In this document: in pieces, positions 36,601 through 47,692 of the stretch | Numbering within the stretch: position 1 is the stretch's first letter | Layout of the letters: each line of letters starts with the position of its first letter | NCBI GenBank assembly: GCA_027924645.1 | Contig: BSBN01001752.1 | Span: 11,798,001 to 11,862,000 of the forward strand | Reading direction: 5' to 3' | Length of the DNA: 64,000 bases | Origin: Cunninghamia lanceolata | Taxonomy: Eukaryota > Streptophyta > Pinopsida > Cupressales > Cupressaceae | The notes under the pieces: generated by a model | The model's database searches: none | What the model was told of the DNA's origin: nothing | Seen by the model: only the letters and a program-made list of their open reading frames with translations | Made by a program: the position numbers and the translations under genes

Positions 36601-37829
36601 ATCAAAAGAAATAGTTCCTCTTCCTCTGATTCTACTAGCAGAATTGTCACCAAACTTTACCACTCCTCCTTCATACCTCTCCAAATCTACAAACTTATTT
36701 TTGTCACCTGTCATATGGTGAGAGCATCCACTGTCAATGACCCAATCATTCTTCTCTTCAATTTGGGCAACCAGAGCTCTTTCCACAGTTTTAAGATTGA
36801 TAGATACAAAGGACATTGGATCTTCTTCCTTGATGGCAATGAACACCCATTCATTTCCAGAATTATTTCCTATCTCTGATTCATCATCTATTACTCCATT
36901 ATCATCATCTTCATGTACATAGTAACAGTTCTTTTGGAACCTTGGCTTGTTAGGATCTTGCCTTGAAACTCTTTCCGGACACCTTGAGGCAAAATGACCA
37001 ATCTTATTGTAGTTAAAACACTTAAAAGGTAATTTTCCTTCATACTTACCGGATCCTCTTGGCAGCCTCTTTGCAATAAGAGCTTCAAGTTGAGCAGTTT
37101 CTACTTCTTCTTCCAGATCTTTTCTTGCTTTTTCATACCTTGACAATTTCCTTGAAGAATTCTCTCCTGGATCAAACCTTTGTTTACCTTTAACAGAGGC
37201 ACTAGCTTTGAAAGTAGATTCAGTCTTGGGGGGGTCGTCTCCAAACTCTATCATTTCAAATGCAGCCAATTTCCCAGCCAATTGATCTCTTGTGACAGTT
37301 GTATGGGCTTTGAATTCTTCAATGGTAGCAGCCTTGATTGTGTAAGAAGCAGGAAGGGATCTGAGAATTTTACCAACAATCTCATTTTCATCCAAGACTC
37401 CACTAGCATTTCTAATTCCACAAACTAGCTCATTCACTCTTGGCATAAAAGTGGTAATATTTTCATCATCTCTCATCTTCGGTTTTTCAAATTTCCCTTT
37501 TAGACTCTGTAACCTTGCACATTTACATACTAGTCTCCTTCATGCAAATGTTTCAGTTTATTCCAAATCTCAAAAGTAGTTGGTAGGTCAATAACATTTG
37601 AGAGCTCTTAGTCAGATAATGTGCTTAAAAGAGCCTCTTTGGTCCGCAGATTGTTTTCAACATCTGTGATTTCGTTTAGGGTTGTCGAACCACCCTGTGG
37701 AGGTACATACGCCTTTGTAACCATGGACCAGTATGCCATTCCCATACACTACAAGTGACATTTCATGCGACCTTTCCAAAGAGTAAAGTTGGTTCCATCA
37801 AACTTCAGACTATCCTTCTTGTAAGACAT
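33681..37829 (-). pseudogene. Copia E gag-pol polyprotein
   Basis: ATG at 37827-37829 (MSYKKDSLKF); the frame ends with TAG at 33681-33683. Same domains as A: Gag, knuckle (CFNYNKIGHFASRC, second Cys lost), protease (DSGCSHHMTG), integrase (HTDLCGPA, SDRGGKF with the catalytic E changed to K), RT ([19 protein letters not shown]) and a complete RNase H from YTDADWVGD to the family C-terminus. Breaks are a 1-bp loss near 37525 and stops at about 37594, 36532, 36507, 35914, 35358 and 34479. Most stops are C-to-T at Gln or Arg codons; 35358 is a GAA-to-TAA exception. Confidence 0.93.
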
Positions 37830-37872
37830 CCTGGATCTCCTCAAGTAGTTAAGCTCTTTTTAGAGGAACTTG

Positions 37873-37884
37873 GCTCTGATACCA
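37873..37884 (-). promoter_or_regulatory. Primer-binding site of copia E
   Basis: TGGTATCAGAGC on the minus strand, two bases from the 5' LTR end; initiator-Met tRNA type. Confidence 0.94.
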
Positions 37885-37886
37885 AT

Positions 37887-39124
37887 TGTTAGATTTAGGG
37901 CATACAACTGAGAGGGGGGGTGAATCAGTTGTGCAAAACTTTCTCTAATATCCACACTTAAATCTTCTTGGTGATTAGCAGTATATTAAACATGAAACAT
38001 AATGCATTGAAATCAAAAGCAGAAACTCATCAACACATAAGACACCAAGATTTTGATGTGGAAAACCCAGTTAAGGGAAAAACCATGGGGTGATTAACCC
38101 AAGAATGTATTCTCTATTAGAAGAATAGAAAGAACAAATGGCACATGCCAATTAGGGCTCACTGCCCAAGCACACTGCTCACAAGAGGCTTACTGCCTAC
38201 AAGAGACACACTGTCTACAAGAAATAAGTATCACCTTTGTGAACTAGAGATTAGCATCTTCACCATGCTTGAATCAGTTCCATTAAGCCCAATACTTCTG
38301 CTCTACCTTTCGCACTCCTCCTCACTACCACACACTCATCACCACTAGACACACTTTGGAATGACTTCACAATCCCTTATTTATACAAGACATCGACTTA
38401 GGAGTAATCATCTAAGTCGGCAAACACCTACAAAAACATCCACAAGATGTGTAATACATCCGGTCAACCAGTCTCAGGAAGAACACCAACATCCAGTGGT
38501 TATTCTTCAAATATGAACTTTAACTTCAATACGGACCACCAACATGAACTGGAACCGATCCACAGATCACCACAAGCTTTCCTGAATCACCAACAACATC
38601 CGCATTTCATCTGCTTACTGGAATCCTTCTCTCCTTCATCCGGAACCTCAAGAACACAATCTGTCATCACTGTCACAAAGGAATAGGTTCTTCTAGACCT
38701 TCAAGCCACAAACCAATTGACTTGACACTTCACAAGGACGTCCTTAACACTTCCTCAAATCCACAGAATGGGATAATTCATTACCGGACCTCACCGAACC
38801 TATCTGTGTCACTCTATCACCTCTGGACACCTACCAGAGCTAGTTCTACTTGAGCGGTCATAACTTCTTTAGAGCTTCATGCAGACCTCTGCAAACTTGA
38901 CTAGATCATCTCAAGACTCATATATACAAACCCTTTTGAACCATATCCTCTGATCCTCAACCTTTCTTGGACTTTTACCTTGTTGTCATCACTATTCTTC
39001 ACTGTTCCTGATTGAAACTAATTTCTCAATGTCCTCAGCACATAGGTCATCCAATCCTTCTCATTAATGCACCATGAGTATGTTGACATCAATGACAACA
39101 CCGGTTAGACCCATACTTGCAACA
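37887..39124 (-). repeat. 5' LTR of copia E (1,238 bp)
   Basis: Nearly the same length as its partner and highly similar to it. TATAAATAAGG on the minus strand lies at 38375-38385. The TSD GAGTT follows at 39125. Confidence 0.95.
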
Positions 39125-39660
39125 GAGTTGTCATAGGACTTGGAAGGTGACTTGGATGAACATGTCAACATGAGGAAATGTAGGCATCCCATTTGAGGTG
39201 GCATTAATTTTCTATGTGTCGGCATCTTGAGCAATGTATAAGAGGTTACAACATATGACAGAATCTATGACATGTAATATTTGGAAATTGAAGATTCTTA
39301 GACAAGTATGACATGTGTCATAAAGCATCTTTGCATGTTTGAATAAGTCATATTTAGGCACCCAAGTTTGACTATGACAAGTTGTAAGAGAATTGCTTAT
39401 TAATAGTTAGTTATGACAGATTCTCTTACAGTTGTAAGTGTTGTCATATATGATAGATTTTATGACAGTGTAAGAGCATCTGTCATACCTATTTTGGGTA
39501 AATTTGGAGCACCCAAGTTTGGAGGGTTGTAAGAGGTGTAAGGGAATCTTGGCCAAATGTCCTAGGAGTCAAAGAGGTGTTTGGAAAAATGTGCCACATG
39601 GATTTGGATGCCCATCTCTTGTATCTTCCTTTACAAGCTTCCTTCACGCTTGATATTGCC

Positions 39661-39671
39661 TATAAATAAGG
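39661..39671 (+). promoter_or_regulatory. TATA box of solo LTR G
   Basis: TATAAATAAGG on the plus strand within the middle piece of G, the same motif the A/B/E LTRs carry on the minus strand. Element F inserted about 20 bp downstream, near the expected transcription start. Confidence 0.65.
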
Positions 39672-39690
39672 TGCTTGTTGGAGTAGTGTG

Positions 39691-40826
39691 TGTTGAAAAC
39701 AAGATAGATAACTGAGAGGGGGGTGAATCAGTTATCTCAAAATTTCCTTTAATTTTCTTTTCTTTCATTATCTCAATATTCAGTGTTATATCAAAACATG
39801 AAAGCATATGTAATCATAAGAATAGAAATAAAATCAACACACATAACACAAGAATTTTTATGTGGAAACCCTGTTAAGGGAAAAACCATGGGGTGACTAA
39901 CCCAAGATTGTATTCTCTGTTAAAAGAATAAAGAAGTACAAAATGGCACTTGCCAATTAGGGCTCACTGCCCGAGCACACTACTCACAAGAGGCACACTA
40001 CTTACAAGAGACTCACTGTCTACAGAACTTACAGAAGATGATCAAGTGTTTGAACTGATGAGAAGCATCTACAAATGCAAGAGTTCAGTTCCAGTTAGGC
40101 ACAATATACTGATCTGACACACTTCATTCTTCCTCTATTCAATGTTGTTATTCAGTCACATACTGGACTTGAATTGCTGTTCTCACACTTATCCCTACTT
40201 TTCTTCGCACCTTATTTATTCACATCTTCAACACACACTTTTACATGCTATAATCCATCTAGTATATATATCTGTATCAAGGATTTTCATCAACTTTCTA
40301 GTCGGCAACAAGAACACTTGAGATATTTGCAAGTTGTTGATCTGTCGGCTGAATCCATGCTTGATTAGTGATGTGCATCAAATACATAGGCATAGAAGTC
40401 ATTAATCATGTTGGCCAACATTGTATAATGCCACAAATTGCTTGATCAACACCTTTTGCACATCCAGATTGAGATCTGATACTCTGTCGGTCAGTTCTTC
40501 CTCTGTCTGCTCTACCTACCTAGAACCCAACACTCAGATGCTCATATATTTTTCTTGATTTATCACTGAAGGCTAAATCTTTGGAATACAATAGTCATGA
40601 TAGCCCTCTTGACTTGTCCAAGTCTGCAACTTACTAAGTTACACCATCTGAGAGATCTAGACCTGATTGTTGGACCTTGTTACATACTCTATTCTTGTTC
40701 ACTGGACCAAAATAATCTACAATCTGACTTCCAGTATAGGCATACTATGTACTACGGATGTGTGGGATAGATTCTGTTGCCATCAATGACAACACTTATG
40801 AAGCCACATAGTGTCTCTTGCCAACA
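39691..40826 (-). repeat. 3' LTR of F (1,136 bp)
   Basis: TGTTGAAAACAAG...TTGCCAACA on the plus strand; the TSD is on the left and the PPT (minus-strand CCAAAGGGGGAGAT) on the right at 40827-40840. It matches the right LTR closely, so insertion is relatively recent within this nest. The same LTR type occurs alone at 59073-60111. Confidence 0.95.
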
Positions 40827-41075
40827 ATCTCCCCCTTTGGCATTGATGGCAACACTTAGTGAAAAATGGCTAAGTGTCGCAATAACTCCCCCTTAGTTGG
40901 TGCTCTGTCTCTTGCACTATTTTACTGGAGCTCCCCTTAGCTGGATTCCACATTTTTCACTACTCTTCACTCCCCCTTTGACATCAATGGAAAAGGGTGG
41001 AATCCACATACCAAAATTTTTGCAAAAATTATTCTATACATGGTCATATAAGTATATACAGATCATATGTTATAC
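40827..41075 (-). promoter_or_regulatory. PPT array and 3' UTR of F
   Basis: Minus-strand AGGGGGAG modules at about 40829, 40886 and 40971, plus a degenerate one near 40930. The first and last have the GCCATCAATG/CCATTGATGTC neighbours seen in B and E. No ORF. Confidence 0.7.
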
Positions 41076-44000
41076 TTACATATACTTAAGTATATCCGCA
41101 AAAGTAGTCTTCATCTGTACAAACTCTATGGCCCAGCTCCTCTTCATCCTGTCCAAAATGGAGATGTGACCACTCAACAAAAATGCATATGCTTCTGCCC
41201 TTCTTAAATCTGCTAGATCATTGGTCTGGGTTGTGGTCTGAGTGTCTATCAAGGCCTCATACATTGCCTTTAGCTTAGGGATAATTATCCCTCTGAGTTC
41301 ACCCATTCTGTTCATTATGTTCTTCTTTTCTTTGTCTAGCTTCTTTATTTCATTTATGATAACAATAGCCTGGCATTCTTGATTCATTAGAGAGGAAGAA
41401 AGAGGGTCAAAATTCTGAACTAGGCTTGGCAGTTTTTCTTCTTGTTCTTTTACTTTCTCCTCAATGTCTTTTGTCACTTTAGTCCAAGTCAGACAAAATT
41501 TGAATAGGTCTCCACCATCTTTGAGAGCATTTTCAAGGCTCTTTATTCCAATATCGAGAGTTCTCCTATCATTTGCAATAAGTCCTTGCACCTCAGTGAA
41601 TTTTTTCCTAGAAACGCCTTCTGAACCTTTGCTTCTACTAATTTCTCTAGAGATTCAAAATGAGTGTTAACAAAATTTACTAAGTTTTTCAAGTTACCGG
41701 ATGGTGACAATGAAGGATCCTTTTGATAGGATGGCATGATCTTCTCTAGCATCCCAGATGCAATCTCCAATAGTTCATAGTCCTCCATGTGATATTTCAA
41801 GAGTTTTTCTTTTGCTTTGGCTTGAGCAAAAGATGTTATTTTCATTGTCTGAATCGGGAAGAGAGAGTCAATATTCAGTGGTCCTTGAAATAGCTCAAGT
41901 TCATCCAGCTCCATCATTTCTCTGTCTAAGAAGTTCTTCACTATCTCTATAGTGTCTCTTGTTGGCAATTGAGTCTTATTTTCTTTTCGGATATCAAAAC
42001 AGTCATCATTAGTCTTTTCTGCTTGTTCTTCTTCTTTTCCCTTAACCTCTTCTTCTTGAATCTTCTTCCCCTCTCTTCTACCTTCTCCTTTAGCTTCAGA
42101 GTCTAGAATGTTTGTCATAGCTGCAATGGGATCTAGAGGAGAGATGTCACCTGTGTTTTCTTCTTCATGAACTTTCTCTTCCGGAACTGAGGAGTCTAAG
42201 TTCTTAGAGATTTCTTCATTTATTATATTTAATCCTTCGACATCCTTGTCAGAAAATTCTTCATTGATTACATTTAATCCTTCAACATCCATGGTAGAAG
42301 GTTCTTCATCTGTTTCCTTTACTATAGGAAGATTGAATCTCTTCAAGGCATTCTGGAGGATATCTTTTGTTTCTCTTGCTACTTGGTCAGTTTCTCCAAG
42401 TATGAGTTTGTTCATTCATTCCTTGCTCTGGAACTAATCCTTACAATCCTTGAAGATCATGCTCATTTGTTTTGAAGTGATGGAAGGATAAATCTGAATT
42501 GCTATCTGCTCCTAAATCTCTAAGTCTTTTGCCTTTGCATCCTCTTTTCTCAGCTCAAGTACCTTTTCTAGACTCTTAGGAATTAATGATATAATTTCAA
42601 TGAAAGCTTTATTGTAAATGTTCAAGTACCTGACAGTAGCTTCTTCCAAAATTCTCTTGTCAACATCACTGTATTCATCATAGAACTCTGTCACTGGCTG
42701 TAGGTTTCCATCCATAGTAATGGCCTTGATGATGTCATCAATGGAAAGAGTGGGCTTTTCAACAAATTCCTCTGCCTTCTCTTCCTCATTTCTACTAACA
42801 GAGAACTTCTCGGATGTTTTCTTCTTCTTTATTTTCTTGATTTCCTCATCAGATTATGTTTCTTCATCATCTTTATGGCTTGTATATGTTCTTGTGGCTT
42901 TGGTCTTCATCCTCTTGTCTCCTTTTTCGGATGACTTGACTTCCGGTTTGGTAGACTTTGAGATTTTAGAGGTGACAGGAGCATAGCTCTTGGAGGATCT
43001 AGTCCTAGAGGAGGTTTGTACAGGGACACTTTCTTTCTTTGCTTCTTGTATTTCTTTCTCTGCCTTCTCCATTTTCTCTCTATTAGCATCTAGAGCCTCC
43101 TTTGATATGCCAAATCTTTTGGCAAATTCTTCAACTTCCTTTCTTACTTTTCTCTTTATCTCTGGTTGTCTTAACTCAACATGGATTTTTATTCTTAGCT
43201 CTTCAAAGGTCCCAAACCTTTCTGCTTCAGTGTCCTTAGGTTGGCTCAATAGGTGTTGAACATGAAGCTCCAAGATTTTTTCATCAACCTCATAACCCAT
43301 AGGCATTATCCTTATAGTTCTTGGCTCAACTACCTCCATTAGGCATTGATCAGTGTCAACCATGAAGCAGACTATATCCTTGTATTTGTCAACTATCGAT
43401 TGTGGTATTCTTTCTCTAGCTTGCATCATGCTTTGGAAATTCTTAAAGTAACCCCAGAGAGCTGTGTTTTGGGCTTGAGCATCACCAAGTCCATACATGT
43501 AATCTCAGATCTGAATTGTAATAGGTTTATCATTTTGCCAGACCCAACCATTTAATTTGGGTAGATCATTCATATAATATAAAAACAGACATAGTATTAG
43601 ACTACCATATTTAAAGAAATTTTTCTTATCCTTTTTAATATTCTGCAAGTTCTCCAACAATTGATTTAGAAGAAGCTCACATAGATCATAATCTACATCT
43701 TCCCTCAACATCTGATATATAGCATAGATTGTTGTTCTAGACACAAAATTTTCCCTGCTCGAATGATTGATTTTGTAGCTGATTATCGTTGAGGCAAACT
43801 TGACATCCGGATCTGTGATATCATCTATGGTCATTGCTCTTTTGTCAAATTTTAATCTAGTGGCTTCAGTTACCGTTTGGTTCTTCACAGATTTGAGTGT
43901 GGGTAACCCACCAGCTGAATGTAGTCTAGTCACTACCCTGATGGCATCTTTAGTTATCTTGAATGGGGTCATTAGCCACATAAAATTGCCATGCATCCTA

Positions 44001-44326
44001 ATTAGAACATACCGGACCCAATCCTCTTCTACAAAACATGGAAAATGTATGCAATGTTCGAAGTGTTTATCTTGGAGGGCCTTGAATTCAGGTTTGAGTT
44101 CAAAATTCTCATTTATTAGCTATTTGTGATAAATATCCATCAATTTTGAGTCTCCAAATTCTTCAATGTTTGCATGGATATAAACCCTAACATCTTCTAC
44201 ATGCAACACTCCATGCAGAATGCTAGAAAACGCACCCAAGGGATCAAATTCTAGAGATTTGTAAGGGTGTTTCTTGAATTTAGGTCTCAGCCTATCAGAA
44301 ATATTGACAACCATTGGAGTAGCCAT
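41076..44326 (-). pseudogene. F ORF2: ~1,080-codon protein of unknown family
   Basis: Starts MATPMVVNISDRL at 44326 and ends at 41076. One frame holds to about 41600, where a single frameshift occurs. Stops near 44120, 43505, 42854, 42512 and in the 42420-42460 stretch are all compatible with C-to-T changes at CAG, CAA or CGA. The first ~275 residues look globular and helix-rich (motifs EEDWVRYVLIRMHG, TIYAIYQMLREDVDYDLCELL). A second block (MYGLGDAQAQNTALWGYFKNF) follows. Next come Lys/Glu/Ser-rich segments, an acidic low-complexity stretch near residues 660-780, and a C-terminal coiled-coil-like region (EIKKLDKEKKNIMNRM). I recognise no enzyme motif. Plant elements carry various extra ORFs, but no specific match is claimed. 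Confidence 0.75.
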
Positions 44327-45133
44327 TTTGTAAGAGATTCAGAGAGAGATTTTCATAATGGAAGTACCTTTTCACGCTTTAGGGTTTGAAGCAGGAGCCG
44401 GAACGAATCGCTAGTTGAATTCAATTTTTAGTTAAACTTGAGTGAATTGTAGAATCTTCTTTGCAGAGCTCTTCTTTTCTTCTTTGTGAGTGCAAGTGTG
44501 TAAATAATGAGTGAAGGAACCCTCTTATCCTTGCGCAAACCCTAATTTCCTTTTGTGATAAATGTACAACTTAAGTTATCCAGTTGCCCTGTATTTGAGA
44601 GATTTTCTTGAATCACTGCGCGGATCCTAAAATTATTGCCTATGAGGGTTGACAACATATCTTCACCCTTTTCAAACATCTCATAGGTCCATAAATTAAA
44701 TTATTTCAATTTTGGATCATACCGGATCTATCTGTGAAATTTTGCTTTACCGAATAGCTGCTGATACAGGATCTCCTCATAACTTGCTCAAATCTGCATG
44801 TGGATTTGCCAAATTTTGACTGGATGACTTTCAAGTGAATCTCCTCAAACCCTTTAAACCGCAACCTCTTATTCTGACTCAATGTGCTGAATTCAAGCAC
44901 TTACTAGCTGGCTGGGGGAAAAGGATCTTCTTTGTAGCTCCCCCTAAGCCAGAGCTTACCGTTTAGTTTCCAGAAGGAATATTAGCACCGGATTCCGGTG
45001 CGGATCCATCCCCAATATTCATTGTACTCCTTTTTACCCAAATCTTGCTCATTTCTTTATGAACTTCATCTGCATTTACTTTACCTTTACCTTTATCTTG
45101 TTTCTAATCATGTTCCACTGGACCTTTTCTATC
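44327..45133 (-). promoter_or_regulatory. Inter-ORF region of F with copia-U3-like promoter block
   Basis: About 44700-44900 aligns with the U3 part of the A/B/E LTRs: both carry CCGGAYCTATCTGTG, CATAACTT, ATCTKCATGYGGA, TTGACTGGATSA and AAACCCTTTAAACCGCA in the same order (compare 33017-33190). AGCTCCCCCTAA at about 44938-44949 resembles a PPT module. Between this block and ORF2 the minus strand is CT/A-rich and leader-like (CTAAAC/AAACCCTAA motifs, near 44540-44340). This suggests ORF2 has its own promoter, derived from an LTR. Expression is inference. Confidence 0.6.
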
Positions 45134-46143
45134 CTAATTTCTGCTTCTACAAAATTTGGCAATATGACTGGATCTATTGCAATTGTAACACACAACATTT
45201 CTTTTCTTATTTGAATGATATCCTCTTGTTCTGCACTCATTAGCCATATGTCCAATTCTATTGCATATAAAGCATTTACCATTGAAAGAATTGTTCATTT
45301 GCATATTTTGCATTCATGAGATTTGTGACCATACCTTTTGCAACTGAAAAAATGACTAGAGAAGGATGTATTGAATTGATTCATTTTGTTTCTACACTGG
45401 ATTGCTTTGTGACCGAACTTGTTGCAATTGAAGCAGTATCCATTGAAAGATGGATATCTTTGAGCATTTGGTTGCCTTACTGGAGGTCTTCTAGGCCTGT
45501 TTCTTTGATTTCTTGATCCAAAGATCTTCTAGCCAGATCCAGAGCTTTCACCTTTCTCATATCCCAAGCCACGCTTATCATCTACCCTCTTTTGGCTTTC
45601 AAGAAGAACTTCAAGTTGGGCTGAGATTATCTTGATTTTTTCTTTGTATTCATTTGCGGTTTGAAGATCTTGTTTAAGAGTGTCTATCTGATTCTCAAGT
45701 TGTTCTTCATTGTCTCTAGCTTCTTCAAGATCAGATTCAAGATGCCTGATTATTCTATCCATTTTGTGGCAGTCCTCTATTTTCTCCTTAAGGGATTGTT
45801 TTATATTATCTTCAATCTTTCTCTTTTCTTCAATTTCTTGGGTGAATCTCATAACCCCTAATTCCATTTCATGCCTTACCATAATGACTTCTTTTGATGG
45901 ATTCTCACATAGCTTATTTTTCTCATTCAAATCTTCATTAGTATCATTGACTTCACTCTGATTGGCTAATTTTTGAAGTAGTTCCTTTCTCTTTTTCACA
46001 GAGCTACTAAGTTTTTCTTTTAGCTCATTTATGAAATCATCAGCTCGTTTGAGTCTTTCTCTCAAATTATTGACTTCAAAGTGGGATTGTTCAAGATCAT
46101 CTAGGGTAGACTGAAGTTGTTCCTTCATATCATATGCATCCAT
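45134..46143 (-). pseudogene. F ORF1: coiled-coil protein with four CCHC knuckles
   Basis: ATG at 46141-46143 (MDAYDMKEQLQST). The first ~200 residues are Glu/Lys/Leu heptad-like (LRERLKRADDFINELKEKL and similar), a long predicted coiled coil. After a TAG at 45529 come CFNCNKFGHKAIQC, CKRYGHKSHEC (first Cys part replaced by S in the copy), CFICNRIGHMANEC and CYNCNRSSHIAKFC. A 1-bp loss near 45313 separates knuckles two and three. CCHC knuckles bind nucleic acid, as in Gag nucleocapsid. No homology to the A/B/E Gag N-terminus is seen, so this is either a different Gag or an RNA-binding partner. The frame ends at 45134. Confidence 0.82.
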
Positions 46144-46195
46144 TGAGATTCCCAGATCTTCCTCAAGCTTGTTAGGCTTTGTTCAGAGGAACCTT

Positions 46196-46207
46196 GCTTT
46201 GATATCA
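46196..46207 (-). promoter_or_regulatory. Degenerate primer-binding site of F
   Basis: The minus strand reads TGATATCAAAGC, two mismatches from TGGTATCAGAGC, and is followed by AAGGTTCC. Position and spacing match the autonomous copies. Confidence 0.75.
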
Positions 46208-46209
46208 AT

Positions 46210-47346
46210 TGTTGAAAACAAGGCAGATAACTGAGAGGGGGGGTGAATCAGTTATCTCAAAATTTCCTTTAATTTTCTTTTCTTTCGTTATCTCAATATT
46301 CAGTGTTATATCAAAACATGAAAGCATATGTAATCATAAGAACAGAAATAAAATCAACACACATAACACAAGGATTTTTATGTGGAAACCCTGTTAAGGG
46401 AAAAACCACGGGGTGACTAACCCAAGATTGTACTCTCTATTAAAAGAATAAAGAAGTACAAAATGGCACTTGCCAATTAGGGCTCATTGCCCGAGCACAC
46501 TGCTCACAAGAGGCACAGTGCCTACAAGAGACTCACTATCTACAAAACTTACAGAAGATGATCAAGTGTTTGAACTGATGAGAAGCATCTACAAATGCAA
46601 GAGTTTAGTTCTAGTTAGGCACAATATACTGGTCTGACACACTTCATTCTTACTTTGTTCAATGTTGTTATTCAGCCACATACTAGACTTGAATTGATGT
46701 TCTCACACTTATCCCTGCTTTTCTTCGCACCTTATTTCTTCACATCTTCAACACACACTTTTACATGCTAGAATCCATCTGGTATATATATCCGCATCAA
46801 GGATTTTCATCAACTTTCTAGTCGGCAACAAGAACACTTGAGATATTTGCAAGTTGTTGATCTGTCGGTTGAATCCATGATTGATTAGTGATGCACATCA
46901 AATACATAGGCATAGAAGTCATTAATCATGTCAGCCAACACTGTATAATGCCACAAATTACTTGATCAACACCTTTTGCACATCCGGATTGAGATCTGAT
47001 ACTCTGTCGATCAGTTCTTCCTCTATCTGCTCTGCCTGCCTGGAACCCAACACTCAGATGCTCATATCTTTTTCTTGCTTTATCACTAGAGGCTAAATCT
47101 TTGGAATACAGTAGTCATGATACCCCTCTTGACTTGTCCAAGTCTAAAACTTACTGAGTTACACCATCTGAGAGATCCAGACCTGATTGTCGAACCTCGT
47201 TACATACTCTATTCTTGTTCAATGAACCAAAATAATCTTCAATCCGACTTCCAGTATAGGCATACTATGTACTGCGGATGTGTGGGATAGACTTTGTTGC
47301 CATCAATGACAACACTTATGAAGCCACACAGTGTCTCTTGCCAACA
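46210..47346 (-). repeat. 5' LTR of F (1,137 bp)
   Basis: Pairs with 39691-40826. It contains the U5 hairpin near 46225-46259 and an AATAAATAAGG-like TATA position on the minus strand is expected near 46730. Confidence 0.94.
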
Positions 47347-47692
47347 GTGTGTATGGTTCATTTGTAGGTACTATTATGCTATCAAAATCACTCTTGATTA
47401 TCAATAGTGGTGTCCTCCTATAAGAGCTTAGCTATGGAAGTGTATTATAACCTTTATTGTTTATAGATTAATATATTGGGTTGTGCTTTATAGTGTGGGC
47501 TTTTTCACCCGAAAGGGTTTTCCCTATGTATATCTTGTGTTGTGAACATTTGTATTTGCATGTGATGTTTTATATCTTTCTTGTATTGTGCTTCTTCATT
47601 ACTGTGACTGTGAAAAGATAAAAATGTGTACAACTCTCCTCATTAGATTGGTGTAGGAAGTGTATTTTGTGTAGTTTGCTTCCTTCATAATT

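Larger units (their letters stand above)
32123..39124 (-). mobile_element. Copia element E, complete with TSD GAGTT
   Basis: 7.0-kb minus-strand copia, close relative of A. LTRs are 32123-33358 and 37887-39124. GAGTT flanks it at 32118-32122 and 39125-39129. It is inserted in solo LTR G. Confidence 0.96.
39691..47346 (-). mobile_element. Pol-less LTR retrotransposon F, two ORFs, TSD GTGTG
   Basis: 7.66-kb minus-strand element with LTRs 39691-40826 and 46210-47346 and perfect TSD GTGTG (39686-39690, 47347-47351). It carries a coiled-coil/CCHC ORF1 and a long ORF2. I find no protease, integrase, RT or RNase H in any frame. The LTRs share with the A/B/E copia family the U5 hairpin, the R/U5 block (GTGGAAACC...GTTAAGGGAAAAACCA) and the CACTGC array; the internal 3' end shares the PPT and its TCATTGATGG-type neighbour. 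U3 differs. It looks like a non-autonomous partner of that family. Confidence 0.93.
31988..47687 (+). mobile_element. Plus-strand solo LTR G, split by E and F
   Basis: Pieces 31988-32122, 39130-39690 and 47352-47687 make one LTR of about 1,032 bp (TGTTGTGAATTAAGG...CTTCCTTCA). The flanks are TACTT (31983-31987) and TAATT (47688-47692), a TSD with one change. It has a plus-strand TATA box and a U5-type block (GGGTTTTCCCTATGTATATC near 47517). It lies in the copia C integrase; rejoining the flanks there restores the frame. E and F both inserted into it. Confidence 0.8.

Noticed and set aside
39691..47346. F as a simple internal deletion of an A/B/E copia
   Set aside because: ORF1 does not resemble the A/B/E Gag, ORF2 has no counterpart, and U3 differs; only selected LTR and PPT parts are shared.
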